NCBI RefSeq assembly: GCF_004801285.1
Contig: NZ_SSNY01000004.1
Coordinates: 1 to 64,000, forward strand
Direction of reading: 5' to 3'
DNA: 64,000 nucleotides
Source: Ollibium composti
GTDB taxonomy: Bacteria > Pseudomonadota > Alphaproteobacteria > Rhizobiales > Rhizobiaceae
In this document: piece by piece, positions 1 through 6,982 of the stretch
How the letters are laid out: each line of letters starts with the position of its first letter
Numbering within the stretch: position 1 is the stretch's first letter
Program-made: the position numbers and the translations under genes
The notes under the pieces: model-generated
The model's input: the letters and a program-made list of their open reading frames with translations, nothing else
What the model was told of the DNA's origin: nothing
Databases searched by the model: none

Positions 1-1
1 A

Positions 2-43
2 GCACAGGCCGCAACGAGCAAGAAGGAGAAAGCCGCCCCTTGA
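2..43 (+). CDS. C-terminal end of an IS21-type transposition gene (partial)
   Basis: Only the last 13 codons and a TGA are present, because the gene begins left of the window. The Lys/Ala-rich tail (ATSKKEKAAP) resembles the tails of IstB-type ATPases of IS21-family elements. It lies 33 bp before a repeat structure typical of IS21 ends. Frame and identity are inferred mainly from this context, so another frame is possible. Confidence 0.3.
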   Translation, partial: AQAATSKKEKAAP

Positions 44-76
44 CCAAAACCTAAGACCCAAACCATACATGAAGGC

Positions 77-126
77 GGGTCACTTCTCGGCGAAAATCCC
101 GGGTCAGCTCTCAGCGGAAATCAACA
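77..126. mobile_element. Right terminus of an IS21-family-like insertion sequence
   Basis: Two imperfect copies of a unit beginning GGGTCA, with an AGCGGAAATC or GGCGAAAATC core, lie in tandem at 77 and 101 with a period of 24 bp. The block ends in AAATCAACA, so the opposite strand reads TGTTGATTT inward. Repeated terminal blocks of this kind are characteristic of IS21-family ends. The rest of the element would lie left of the window. No transposase core is visible here, so the call rests on the terminal pattern. Confidence 0.5.
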
Positions 127-228
127 GTCGTTCAGTACATCCTCAACCAAGTACCACAAACCAAGCCGTCTTTCTTGACGAATTAGCAGTGCCCCATCCA
201 CCATCAACGAAAGATGGATGTCGTAGAC

Positions 229-1275
229 TTAGTTGGGCCTCACGCCCGGCATGCGCATTTCTAGGCCTGTGAGTTCACATGCTATCTCATCAACAAATTG
301 ATATGGAGATAGTCTAATAAATTCTGAAATTAGCCAATTGACTTTTCCATCGAGGTATTGAGACAGACCTGCCGGATCATAGCGTGATAATTCACTTAGA
401 CGATGCATAACAGCCAAAGTGAGAACGAGATTGGATCGAGGAATAATTGTTGCGCCGGCAACAGGTCTCTTTAGGTACCAGAGATCCATTGGTGCGGAGA
501 TGAATGAAATTTCTCTTCTCATGCGTCGATGCAACGCGGCGAGGTTTCTTATCGCCTTGTCTTTCTGCTGCTGATTGTCACCGTGCCTGAACCATTTGTA
601 CCGCTTCTTCGATCTAACTACGCAACGGTCTTCGTAGCCGTTGTCGACTTCAAAGGAGGACGGGAGAGTTCGGAGCGATCTCGGGTCCGAAAACCGCCCC
701 CTAATCTCTGCCGAGAACCAAATATAAGCGTCAGTCGGATGCTTGCGATAGACCAAATTGTTGAGCGGAATGAATACCTCAGGCTTGGAACGAAACGTGT
801 GGCGGAAAGCTCGATGGATGTACGGGATATTGCCCAACGCATCGAGCAAGCTGAATTCCTTGGGAAGATTTGTCTCGCCTAGGTAGTCGCTCAGGCTGGA
901 GAGTATGCCAGCACCCTGGATGGTGATTATCTCGTTTGAGAGCGTTCTTTTGGATGCTGGGTCCCACTCGCCCGCAACACCGTGTCGATCCGTGAAAGTT
1001 TTCTTTTTTACAATGAGCAGGGATTTTACGCAGTTTAAGAAACAGTAGTATGATGTAAGAGGCGCGGACACAGGAGGAAGATCACGCGAGGCCTTATGAT
1101 AGGCTTCGGCTTGCCTCCAAAAAGGAAGGGCCTCCTTACAATTCCGTGCGAGCCATAAATCCACAAACTCAAAGGTGTCGCGTGTCAGGACACTTTCACT
1201 TGAGAACAGAGGGCTCGTGACGCTTTTCCTGAAATATACAGACCTATTCTTATATCTGAGTTCGGGTGCAGGCAT
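229..1275 (-). CDS. YaaC-like protein, function unknown
   Basis: The 348-residue protein resembles the YaaC-like family, first noted in Bacillus and of unknown function. The hallmark is a segment around residues 70-90 with the pattern LTSYYCFLNCVKSLL, plus a long, mostly helical, basic remainder. No catalytic motif, signal peptide or membrane segment is evident. The ATG at 1275 follows a GGGGGGAAC purine run that can act as a ribosome binding site. The coding sequence is clearly richer in A+T and has weaker GC3 bias than genes right of about 1.9 kb. It sits between an IS21-like terminus and a tRNA-derived attachment site, so it was probably acquired with a genomic island. YaaC-like genes often occur as cargo in such islands, but a defence role is only speculation. 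Confidence 0.6.
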   Translation of the reverse strand: MPAPELRYKNRSVYFRKSVTSPLFSSESVLTRDTFEFVDLWLARNCKEALPFWRQAEAYHKASRDLPPVSAPLTSYYCFLNCVKSLLIVKKKTFTDRHGVAGEWDPASKRTLSNEIITIQGAGILSSLSDYLGETNLPKEFSLLDALGNIPYIHRAFRHTFRSKPEVFIPLNNLVYRKHPTDAYIWFSAEIRGRFSDPRSLRTLPSSFEVDNGYEDRCVVRSKKRYKWFRHGDNQQQKDKAIRNLAALHRRMRREISFISAPMDLWYLKRPVAGATIIPRSNLVLTLAVMHRLSELSRYDPAGLSQYLDGKVNWLISEFIRLSPYQFVDEIACELTGLEMRMPGVRPN

Positions 1276-1502
1276 GTTCCCCCCAAATCATATCGCAAGC
1301 GCGATGTCCGCCGCGGATCAGAAACTACGGAATGCGCGGCAGGAATTCTAGCTGGGTTGCAGAGGGGAATCCGATACCTGCTTGGTCGAATGACCAAGGC
1401 CGAATTGGGCCTGAACGGATCGGAAAGGCTTTCCTGATCGATACCAATCACTTGGTGAATGGCCTGTGGCAAAGAGCGATGGTGCGCATCCTCTCCCGAG
1501 CC

Positions 1503-1549
1503 AAATCATAATCCTTGTGTCGGGGGTTCAAATCCCTCCTCCGCTACCA
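1503..1549 (+). repeat. tRNA 3' half (CAT anticodon): attachment site of an integrated element
   Basis: The stretch contains the anticodon loop ATCATAA (CAT at 1507-1509), the 3' anticodon stem TCCTT, and variable loop GTGTC. It continues with a T-arm of GGGGG, TTCAAAT and CCCTC (1522-1538), the 3' acceptor strand CTCCGCT, discriminator A and CCA (1547-1549). Everything 5' of the anticodon loop is missing, and the preceding bases cannot pair with TCCTT. This is what is left at the distal end when a tyrosine-recombinase element inserts into the anticodon loop of a tRNA gene, here Met or the CAT-anticodon Ile tRNA. The intact tRNA should lie left of the window, so sequence to the left belongs to the element. 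Confidence 0.8.
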
Positions 1550-1591
1550 TCAAGTCCCACACCCGATGATGTGGTTCTTGGCCAAGACGCC

Positions 1592-1605
1592 CCTCCGCTA
1601 CCATC
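1592..1605 (+). repeat. 14-bp second copy of the tRNA acceptor end
   Basis: The 14 bases CCTCCGCTACCATC repeat exactly the end of the tRNA fragment at 1538-1551. A second, shorter remnant 54 bp downstream suggests two successive integrations at the same tRNA or an imprecise excision. The identity of the 14-mer is seen directly; the history is inference. Confidence 0.55.
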
Positions 1606-1979
1606 GCCAGCACCCCATTGTATTTCAGGGGTTGGCCGCCTTTTTGCTGTGGCGCGGCGTCAGCCTCGGACAGATCGGCGTTGGTTTCTGGACGGCAAAA
1701 CTGACTCACTAGCGGGAGAGGCCGGCGCCCAGCCGTTCCAGTCCTATGACTAGGCTGGCTTACGAGCCAAAATGATCTCGCTCGCAAATCGATGACCGAG
1801 ATTGATTGCATGCCTGCGCTCGACATGCTCCGCTTCCAAGCGGCGACATGATGAAAATCGTTTCTTCCAGAGCCGACACAGCACGCCCCCAACCGGCGTC
1901 GAGCCCCGGTGTTCCTGTCACGATCGAATGCGAAGCCGGCAGCGCCGGGGATTTACGCCCAGCGGCAGAACATATCCGC
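1606..1979. other. Non-coding stretch, nothing recognised
   Basis: Between the tRNA-derived repeats and the 3' end of the LysR gene I see no convincing gene, RNA, promoter pair or repeat. Several overlapping reading frames exist on both strands, but none has family resemblance or a plausible ribosome binding site. GC content rises here to the backbone level. Confidence 0.5.
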
Positions 1980-2861
1980 TTATGGATTTCCAGAGGCGGG
2001 GGCAATCCCGGCGCACGCGGCGACAAAAGCACGGATTGCCGCAATGCGCGAACTCGACCGGTTCGACAACATGCCGATCGTGCGCCTTGCGGCGCCCGCC
2101 AACGGGATTTTGCGCAACCGTAGCCCTTCGGGCCACGGCGGCAGCCAGTCAGGCACGACGGCCACGCCGAGACCGCGGTCGACCAGCGCCGCGATGGAAT
2201 CGAGCGCGTCCAGTTCCAGCCATTCACGCACCTTCAGCCTGTTCTGGCGCAAGTAGCGATCCACGACCTGCCCACCCCATTGGTTGCGGTCGTAACGGAT
2301 GAACGGCGTGGCGGTGATCACGGCTTCGGCGCTGGCGACCTCCATCGCCTCCGGGACGATCAGCACCAAGGGTTCCTCGTATAGCGTCAGCCAGTCGACC
2401 TCCTTCGATATCGGGAACGGCGGCTTGACGATGACGGCCGCATCGATCCCGCCTGACGACACCTCCTGATGCAGGTCCGCGGATGACCCCGGCCGCACGA
2501 AGAGCTCAATGCGCGGATAGTCTCGCCGAAGGGACGTCAGCACGCCAGGCAGAAAGCCCGTCAGGCCCGACGCGGTCGAACCGAGGCGCAATTCGCCCGC
2601 AGGCTGGTCGTTGGCGGCGATGACCCGTAAGGCGCGCGCATCGTCGACCAGTTGTCGCGCCTTTTCCAGGACGGCAAGACCAGAAGCCGTCGGCCGCACG
2701 GTCCGCCCGGCTCTGGCGACAAGGGAATGCCCCAGTTCACGCTCGATTGTCCTCAGTTGCTGCGCCACCGCGGCGGGTGTCAAATTGAGCCGCCGAGCGG
2801 CCTCGGCCATCGAGCCGCACGCGGCCACCTCGATGAAACTTTCAAGGAAACGAACGTCCAT
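1980..2861 (-). CDS. LysR-family transcriptional regulator
   Basis: The 293-residue protein has an N-terminal winged helix-turn-helix (residues 1-60, with the pattern GSMAEAARRLNLTPAAVAQQ) and a C-terminal LysR substrate-binding domain from about residue 90. It is transcribed away from the aminotransferase at 2978, with 116 bp between them, the classical arrangement for a LysR activator and its target. The inducer is unknown. The shared intergenic region is AT-rich near the regulator start (2862-2935), which fits overlapping promoters. Confidence 0.9.
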   Translation of the reverse strand: MDVRFLESFIEVAACGSMAEAARRLNLTPAAVAQQLRTIERELGHSLVARAGRTVRPTASGLAVLEKARQLVDDARALRVIAANDQPAGELRLGSTASGLTGFLPGVLTSLRRDYPRIELFVRPGSSADLHQEVSSGGIDAAVIVKPPFPISKEVDWLTLYEEPLVLIVPEAMEVASAEAVITATPFIRYDRNQWGGQVVDRYLRQNRLKVREWLELDALDSIAALVDRGLGVAVVPDWLPPWPEGLRLRKIPLAGAARRTIGMLSNRSSSRIAAIRAFVAACAGIAPASGNP

Positions 2862-2977
2862 AAATCAATTTTTCTATCTTCTAACGCTACAAGAACCGAG
2901 ATTTTATATCCCCTTTTTGCGCTCTACAACGGCCAGACAATGGGACCGCGGCGCCGGCGTTCCGACAGAGACTTTCA

Positions 2978-4192
2978 ATGAGCGTAGATGACAAGTTCTC
3001 CCGGCTGGGCACCGACAACGCGCCCGGCCAGGAGGTCCGCCAGAAGACGGGCGATCTGCACAACCTGATGCGCGGCGCCGCGCTCGCCGGCACGCCGGTC
3101 GACTTCTCGCATGGCGACGTCGATGCCTTCACCCCCACGCCCGGTTCCTTCGAGGTCTTTGCCGATGGCGTGCGCGCAGGTGGGCGGCAGGCCTACACCG
3201 AATATCGCGGTGCCGCCGCGATCCGTGAGGACCTTGCCGGCAAGCTGGCGGCCTTCACCGGCGCGCCGGTCGACGCGGCTGACGGGATGATCCTGACGCC
3301 GGGCACGCAAGGGGCGCTGTTTCTCGCCATCGCCAGTACGGTGGGGCGCGGCGACAAGGTGGCGGTCGTCCAGCCCGACTATTTCGCCAATCGCAAGCTC
3401 GTCGAGTTCTTCGAGGGCGAGATGATGCCGGTACGTCTCGACTACATGAAGGACGGTGCCGACGCCGGGCTTGACCTCGGCCAACTGGAGGATGCGTTCC
3501 GGCGGGGCGCCAAGGTGTTCGTCTTCTCCAATCCCAACAATCCGGTTGGCGTGGTCTACTCCGAGGCCGAAATCCGCCAGATCGCCGAGCTGGCGGGAAG
3601 GTACGGCGTCACCGTCATCGCCGACCAGCTCTATTCGCGCCTGCGTTATTCCGACGCCTCCTACACGCACCTGCGCGCCAGCGGCATCGACCCCGACAAG
3701 ATCGTCACCATCATGGGGCCTTCCAAGACGGAATCGCTGAGCGGCTATCGCCTCGGCGTCGCCTTCGGCGCACCGAAGCTGGTCGGGCGCATGGAGAAGT
3801 TACAGGCCATCGTCTCGCTGCGTGCCGGCGGCTACAGCCAGACCGTCCTGCAAACCTGGTTCTCCGAGCCCGAGGGCTGGATTGACGAGCGCACCCGTCT
3901 GCACAAGGCCATCCGCGACGACCTGCTCGAGGCGCTGCGGGCGGTGGAAGGCGTCGCGGCCCGCACGCCGCAGGCCGGCAGCTACCTGTTTCCGCGCCTG
4001 CCAGATATGGCCGTCACGCCTTCGGATTTTGTCCGCATCCTGCGTCTGCAGGCCGGGGTCGTAGTCACGCCGGGGACCGAATTCAGCCCGCATTCCGCCA
4101 CCAGCGTGCGCCTGAACTTCTCGCAGGATCATGCGGCCGCGGTGGGCGCCGTAGAGCGGATGGTCGAGCTTGTTGCGCGCTACCGCGCATGA
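2978..4192 (+). CDS. PLP-dependent class I/II aminotransferase
   Basis: This 404-residue protein has the fold-type I aminotransferase pattern. A glycine-rich segment with PGTQGALFLAI binds cofactor phosphate, FSNPNNPVGVVYS is the conserved NPxNP loop, and the PLP lysine lies in GPSKTESLSGYRLG. The C-terminal arginine region for carboxylate binding (SVRLNFS) is present. The substrate cannot be read from the sequence; alanine/aspartate-type or catabolic enzymes of this family look alike. The ATG at 2978 follows GAGACTTTCA, a weak ribosome binding site. It is divergent from a LysR gene that probably controls it. Confidence 0.88.
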   Translation: MSVDDKFSRLGTDNAPGQEVRQKTGDLHNLMRGAALAGTPVDFSHGDVDAFTPTPGSFEVFADGVRAGGRQAYTEYRGAAAIREDLAGKLAAFTGAPVDAADGMILTPGTQGALFLAIASTVGRGDKVAVVQPDYFANRKLVEFFEGEMMPVRLDYMKDGADAGLDLGQLEDAFRRGAKVFVFSNPNNPVGVVYSEAEIRQIAELAGRYGVTVIADQLYSRLRYSDASYTHLRASGIDPDKIVTIMGPSKTESLSGYRLGVAFGAPKLVGRMEKLQAIVSLRAGGYSQTVLQTWFSEPEGWIDERTRLHKAIRDDLLEALRAVEGVAARTPQAGSYLFPRLPDMAVTPSDFVRILRLQAGVVVTPGTEFSPHSATSVRLNFSQDHAAAVGAVERMVELVARYRA

Positions 4193-4238
4193 GCGGGACG
4201 CAGGCGTCCACGCCGTCCCGACCTTCCCAGGATCGGCC

Positions 4239-4802
4239 TCAGACCGTCCTGCTCGCGACGGCATGCGCCGCAAGGCCGCGGCCGGCCTCGGCGTCGTGAT
4301 CGATCGAACTGCGCATCAGCATGATGTTGCCCATGAATTCGACGCCGCTGGCCATCGAATCCATGATGACGCGGGCGGTTTCGTTGACGCCCACCGTGTT
4401 GCCCACTAGGGACAGTTCCGACGGCAGTTCGATGACGCCGAGCGTCGTCATGGTCTTGTAGATCTGGCTCAGATGCAGGCAGGACCACTTCATCGACATT
4501 GTGAGCGGGCACTTCATGTAGAGCGTCGGCTGCGTATGCCAGATTTTCAGGCCGTTCCGGTTCTCCAGCGTGAAGTGAAGGTCGACCTGGTCGTTGAGCC
4601 GGAACTCCCGGTGGAAGATCGCCTGCGCGACGGCTTCGCACCCGGCCAGCAGACCGTCGAGGTCGAGCGAGGCAAGCGGCTGGCTGATCTCGTCGAGCGC
4701 GCGGCGCCCCTGGTAGCCGACGACGAGCCGCGGCTCGCCCGGTCCGGCCACAACCTCGGTGCCGAGCACTTTCAAGCTGTACGAGACGTCGCTCGCGGGC
4801 AT
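4239..4802 (-). CDS. Hypothetical protein (187 aa)
   Basis: I do not recognise this protein. The start at 4802 is preferred to an in-frame ATG 120 bases upstream because a GGAGAG ribosome binding site lies 4 bases before it. The product is a soluble alpha/beta protein without signal peptide or membrane segment. Residues 1-80 are charged, and the middle (LTMSMKWSCLHLSQIYKTM) and C-terminal part are Met-rich. It lies 239 bp downstream of, and in the same direction as, the unknown gene 5042-5977 and may be co-transcribed with it. Its 3' end faces the 3' end of the aminotransferase. Confidence 0.65.
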   Translation of the reverse strand: MPASDVSYSLKVLGTEVVAGPGEPRLVVGYQGRRALDEISQPLASLDLDGLLAGCEAVAQAIFHREFRLNDQVDLHFTLENRNGLKIWHTQPTLYMKCPLTMSMKWSCLHLSQIYKTMTTLGVIELPSELSLVGNTVGVNETARVIMDSMASGVEFMGNIMLMRSSIDHDAEAGRGLAAHAVASRTV

Positions 4803-5041
4803 TGATCTCTCCGGAATCGCCTGGACGAAATCGCCATCCGATCTTTCCGGATCATACAACATCCTGTCTTGGCGGCAATGCGGCAGCGACGCACGCCGGA
4901 CTTCGAAGCGCGCGGGAGCCAAGCTGACGCCGATGTTTCGGGCGGCATCAAGACGATGGCCGACCGGGTACGGGATCGGGCGCTGAGCGAGATCGGAGCG
5001 GCAGGCCCGGACGGGTACAGGATGCGATCATCGCACGTGCT

Positions 5042-5977
5042 TCATGCCTGATGCCGTAGCCAATGACGGTCGAACACGCCGACAATCGAGCGAAAACTGG
5101 CTTCCGAAACCTGGCACGGCCCGGCGCTTCCGTCCTCGTCGAGGAACTGCCACAGTTCGCGATCGAGCGACCGGCCGTCGCCATCCAGCCCGATGCCCAG
5201 CGCTCTCAGGTCTTCGACGAGCGATTCCGAGGGTTGGAGATAACCTCCCCATCCGTCCGGCGGCGTTGCCGAACTGGGCAACCGGATCAAAATGATGCGC
5301 GCGGCCGAGGGAAGCGGCTCCGGGCCGATGATCGTCGTGCCGCACATATAGCCGGCAAGCACGCTGCCCGGCGGCGATGGCAGGAAAAGGCTGAGGAAGA
5401 ATTGCGCGTCGCCGCCGGCTTCCCGCAGGTGTATGTAGAGCCCGCGTTTCGCGAGCGTGACGGCTCCCGTCATGACGAAGGAGCCGGTCGGCAGGGCTTC
5501 GGTATAGGTGGCGCTCATGCCGTGCGTCCGCGTGTCCATTTTGATGGATACCGTGCTGCGGATGAGCTGGCCGCGATAGTACGGGGACAGCGCCTTGGAG
5601 TAGCAGGCGTAGGACCCGGACAGCGTCGCATCCGTGCCCTGGTCGACAAGATGGGGCGACGAAATCTGCGCGCCCATCCGACGCTCCAGCTCCGACCGGT
5701 CGATGCCGTGGCGCTCGCAGATTGCCTCGACGAACGCTTCCAGGGCGCTTTGCGCGACCCACGCGCCGGGACGGTCCAGGTCGAGGACCCTCGCCCAGTC
5801 TTCGTAGACGCTGAGCTGGCGCGGCTGCGAACGGCCTTGCAGCCATTTGTCGGCACGCCCGAGATCGAACGAGGTTTCCGGATTGGCCCGGCGAAATGCG
5901 GCAGCCAGATCCTTGCGCGAAACTGCGCCAAGCAGCGCTGCGGTTATCCGCAACTTCTCGGCAATATGCTGCGCCAT
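5042..5977 (-). CDS. Hypothetical protein with possible N-terminal DNA-binding region
   Basis: This 311-residue protein is not recognised. Residues 1-60 are helical, with a DKWLQGRSQPR segment at 43-53. It resembles the Trp-x-x-Gly-x-x-x-Pro turn that follows the recognition helix in some XRE-like repressors, so a DNA-binding role is possible but unproven. The remainder (about 105-250) reads as a beta-rich domain with repeated short hydrophobic strands, perhaps a ligand-sensing module. It precedes the unknown gene at 4239-4802 on the same strand. The region just upstream carries repeated ATTTCCGCC elements that could be an autoregulatory site. Confidence 0.65.
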   Translation of the reverse strand: MAQHIAEKLRITAALLGAVSRKDLAAAFRRANPETSFDLGRADKWLQGRSQPRQLSVYEDWARVLDLDRPGAWVAQSALEAFVEAICERHGIDRSELERRMGAQISSPHLVDQGTDATLSGSYACYSKALSPYYRGQLIRSTVSIKMDTRTHGMSATYTEALPTGSFVMTGAVTLAKRGLYIHLREAGGDAQFFLSLFLPSPPGSVLAGYMCGTTIIGPEPLPSAARIILIRLPSSATPPDGWGGYLQPSESLVEDLRALGIGLDGDGRSLDRELWQFLDEDGSAGPCQVSEASFRSIVGVFDRHWLRHQA

Positions 5978-6008
5978 TCATCCCCCGAAGCCAGGCCCAC
6001 ACCAGGAT

Positions 6009-6049
6009 ATTTCCGCCAAAAATCCAAAGATTTCCAGGAAATTTCCGCC
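6009..6049. promoter_or_regulatory. Repeated ATTTCCGCC elements with a GGAAATTTCC palindrome
   Basis: ATTTCCGCC occurs at 6009-6017 and 6041-6049, start to start 32 bp (about three helical turns). The second copy overlaps the perfect palindrome GGAAATTTCC at 6038-6047. The block lies 32 bp upstream of the unknown gene that starts at 5977 and is a candidate operator for it or for the divergent cytochrome gene. Confidence 0.35.
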
Positions 6050-6262
6050 CGGAAAACCTGTCGGTGACGACCCTCTGATATTACGCTTCCCGACGAGGGG
6101 TAACAGCGGATTCGACCTCCGGCAAGTGCCTTGGAACTCATTCCCGAACGCCAGACATCGGCTTCGGAGACGCGAGGCATGTGCGAAATCGAGAATCCGA
6201 GCCGTGCGGAGGAAGTCGAAAAGCGCGACGCGCAGCAGGCCGCACGATGGAAGGAAAAGAAG

Positions 6263-6736
6263 ATGTTGCGTACCGGACTTGTGCTCGCAATCCTCGTATC
6301 CGCCTCGGCCGCGACCGCAGCGGAGAGCGTCTCGGTCAAGGAAGGACTGCGCATCGCCACGATCGGCGGCTGCCACGATTGCCACACCGAAGGTTTTGCC
6401 GAGAGCGGCGGCCAGGTCGACCCGGCAAAGGCGCTGATGGGCAGCCATGTCGGCTTCCAGGGGCCGTGGGGCACGACCTATCCCGCCAACATCCGCCTTG
6501 TCCTGTCCAGGATGAGTGAGGACGAATTCGTCAGCTACGGCCACGAGGTCAAGACGCGGCCGCCGATGCCGTGGTTCGGCCTGCATGCGATGACCGACGG
6601 CGAGTTGCGGTCGATCTATCAATACGTCAAGTCGCTCGGGGCACCGGGCGAGCCTGCGCCGGACTATGTGAAACCCGGCGAAGCGCCCAAGACCCCCTTC
6701 ATCGTCTTCGCTCCGCCGCAGATGCCGGCGAACTAG
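6263..6736 (+). CDS. Small exported c-type cytochrome
   Basis: The 157-residue product starts at the ATG at 6263, because GGAAGGAAAAG precedes it and the first 20 residues form a signal peptide (MLRTGLVLAILVSASAATAA). A single haem-binding CHDCH lies at residues 37-41 of the precursor. The distal Met ligand is not certain, though PPMPWFGLHAM (around residues 100-110) is a good candidate. It is probably a periplasmic electron carrier of the class I type. No oxidoreductase partner lies next to it, so its donor and acceptor are unknown. A stem-loop follows the gene. Confidence 0.8.
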   Translation: MLRTGLVLAILVSASAATAAESVSVKEGLRIATIGGCHDCHTEGFAESGGQVDPAKALMGSHVGFQGPWGTTYPANIRLVLSRMSEDEFVSYGHEVKTRPPMPWFGLHAMTDGELRSIYQYVKSLGAPGEPAPDYVKPGEAPKTPFIVFAPPQMPAN

Positions 6737-6773
6737 GCGGCGGCCGCCTGTGTCAGCCGCAGCCATGCCATCG

Positions 6774-6803
6774 CCTGCCCTCCCGCCCCGAGCGGGAGGC
6801 AGG
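6774..6803 (+). terminator. GC-rich stem-loop after the cytochrome gene
   Basis: A hairpin with an 8-bp stem (CCTCCCGC type arms, loop CCCGA at 6787-6791) extends by 4 more pairs after one bulged C. It begins 37 bp after the cytochrome stop codon. There is no U-tract, so it may be a factor-dependent terminator or an mRNA end-stabilising element. Confidence 0.4.
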
Positions 6804-6982
6804 GGAAATCGGCGCCTTCGAGCGAAGCCAAGGGGCACGCGCAGCGTCTTCTGGCGTCTTCGGCCCGGCCGGGCTCTGTTCGCGGACAATGCCCCAGGCG
6901 TCGGCTTGACGATCGCGATCGACAGGTATTCAACCGCAATTCATCTCCCGCGGCGGCGGCGGGAATCAGGGGCAGTGGGGTA

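Noticed and set aside
1506..1892. A 128-codon minus-strand frame ending in AEEGFEPPTQGL
   Set aside because: This peptide ending is the well-known antisense translation of a tRNA T-arm and acceptor end. It reflects the tRNA remnant at 1503-1549 and is not a gene.
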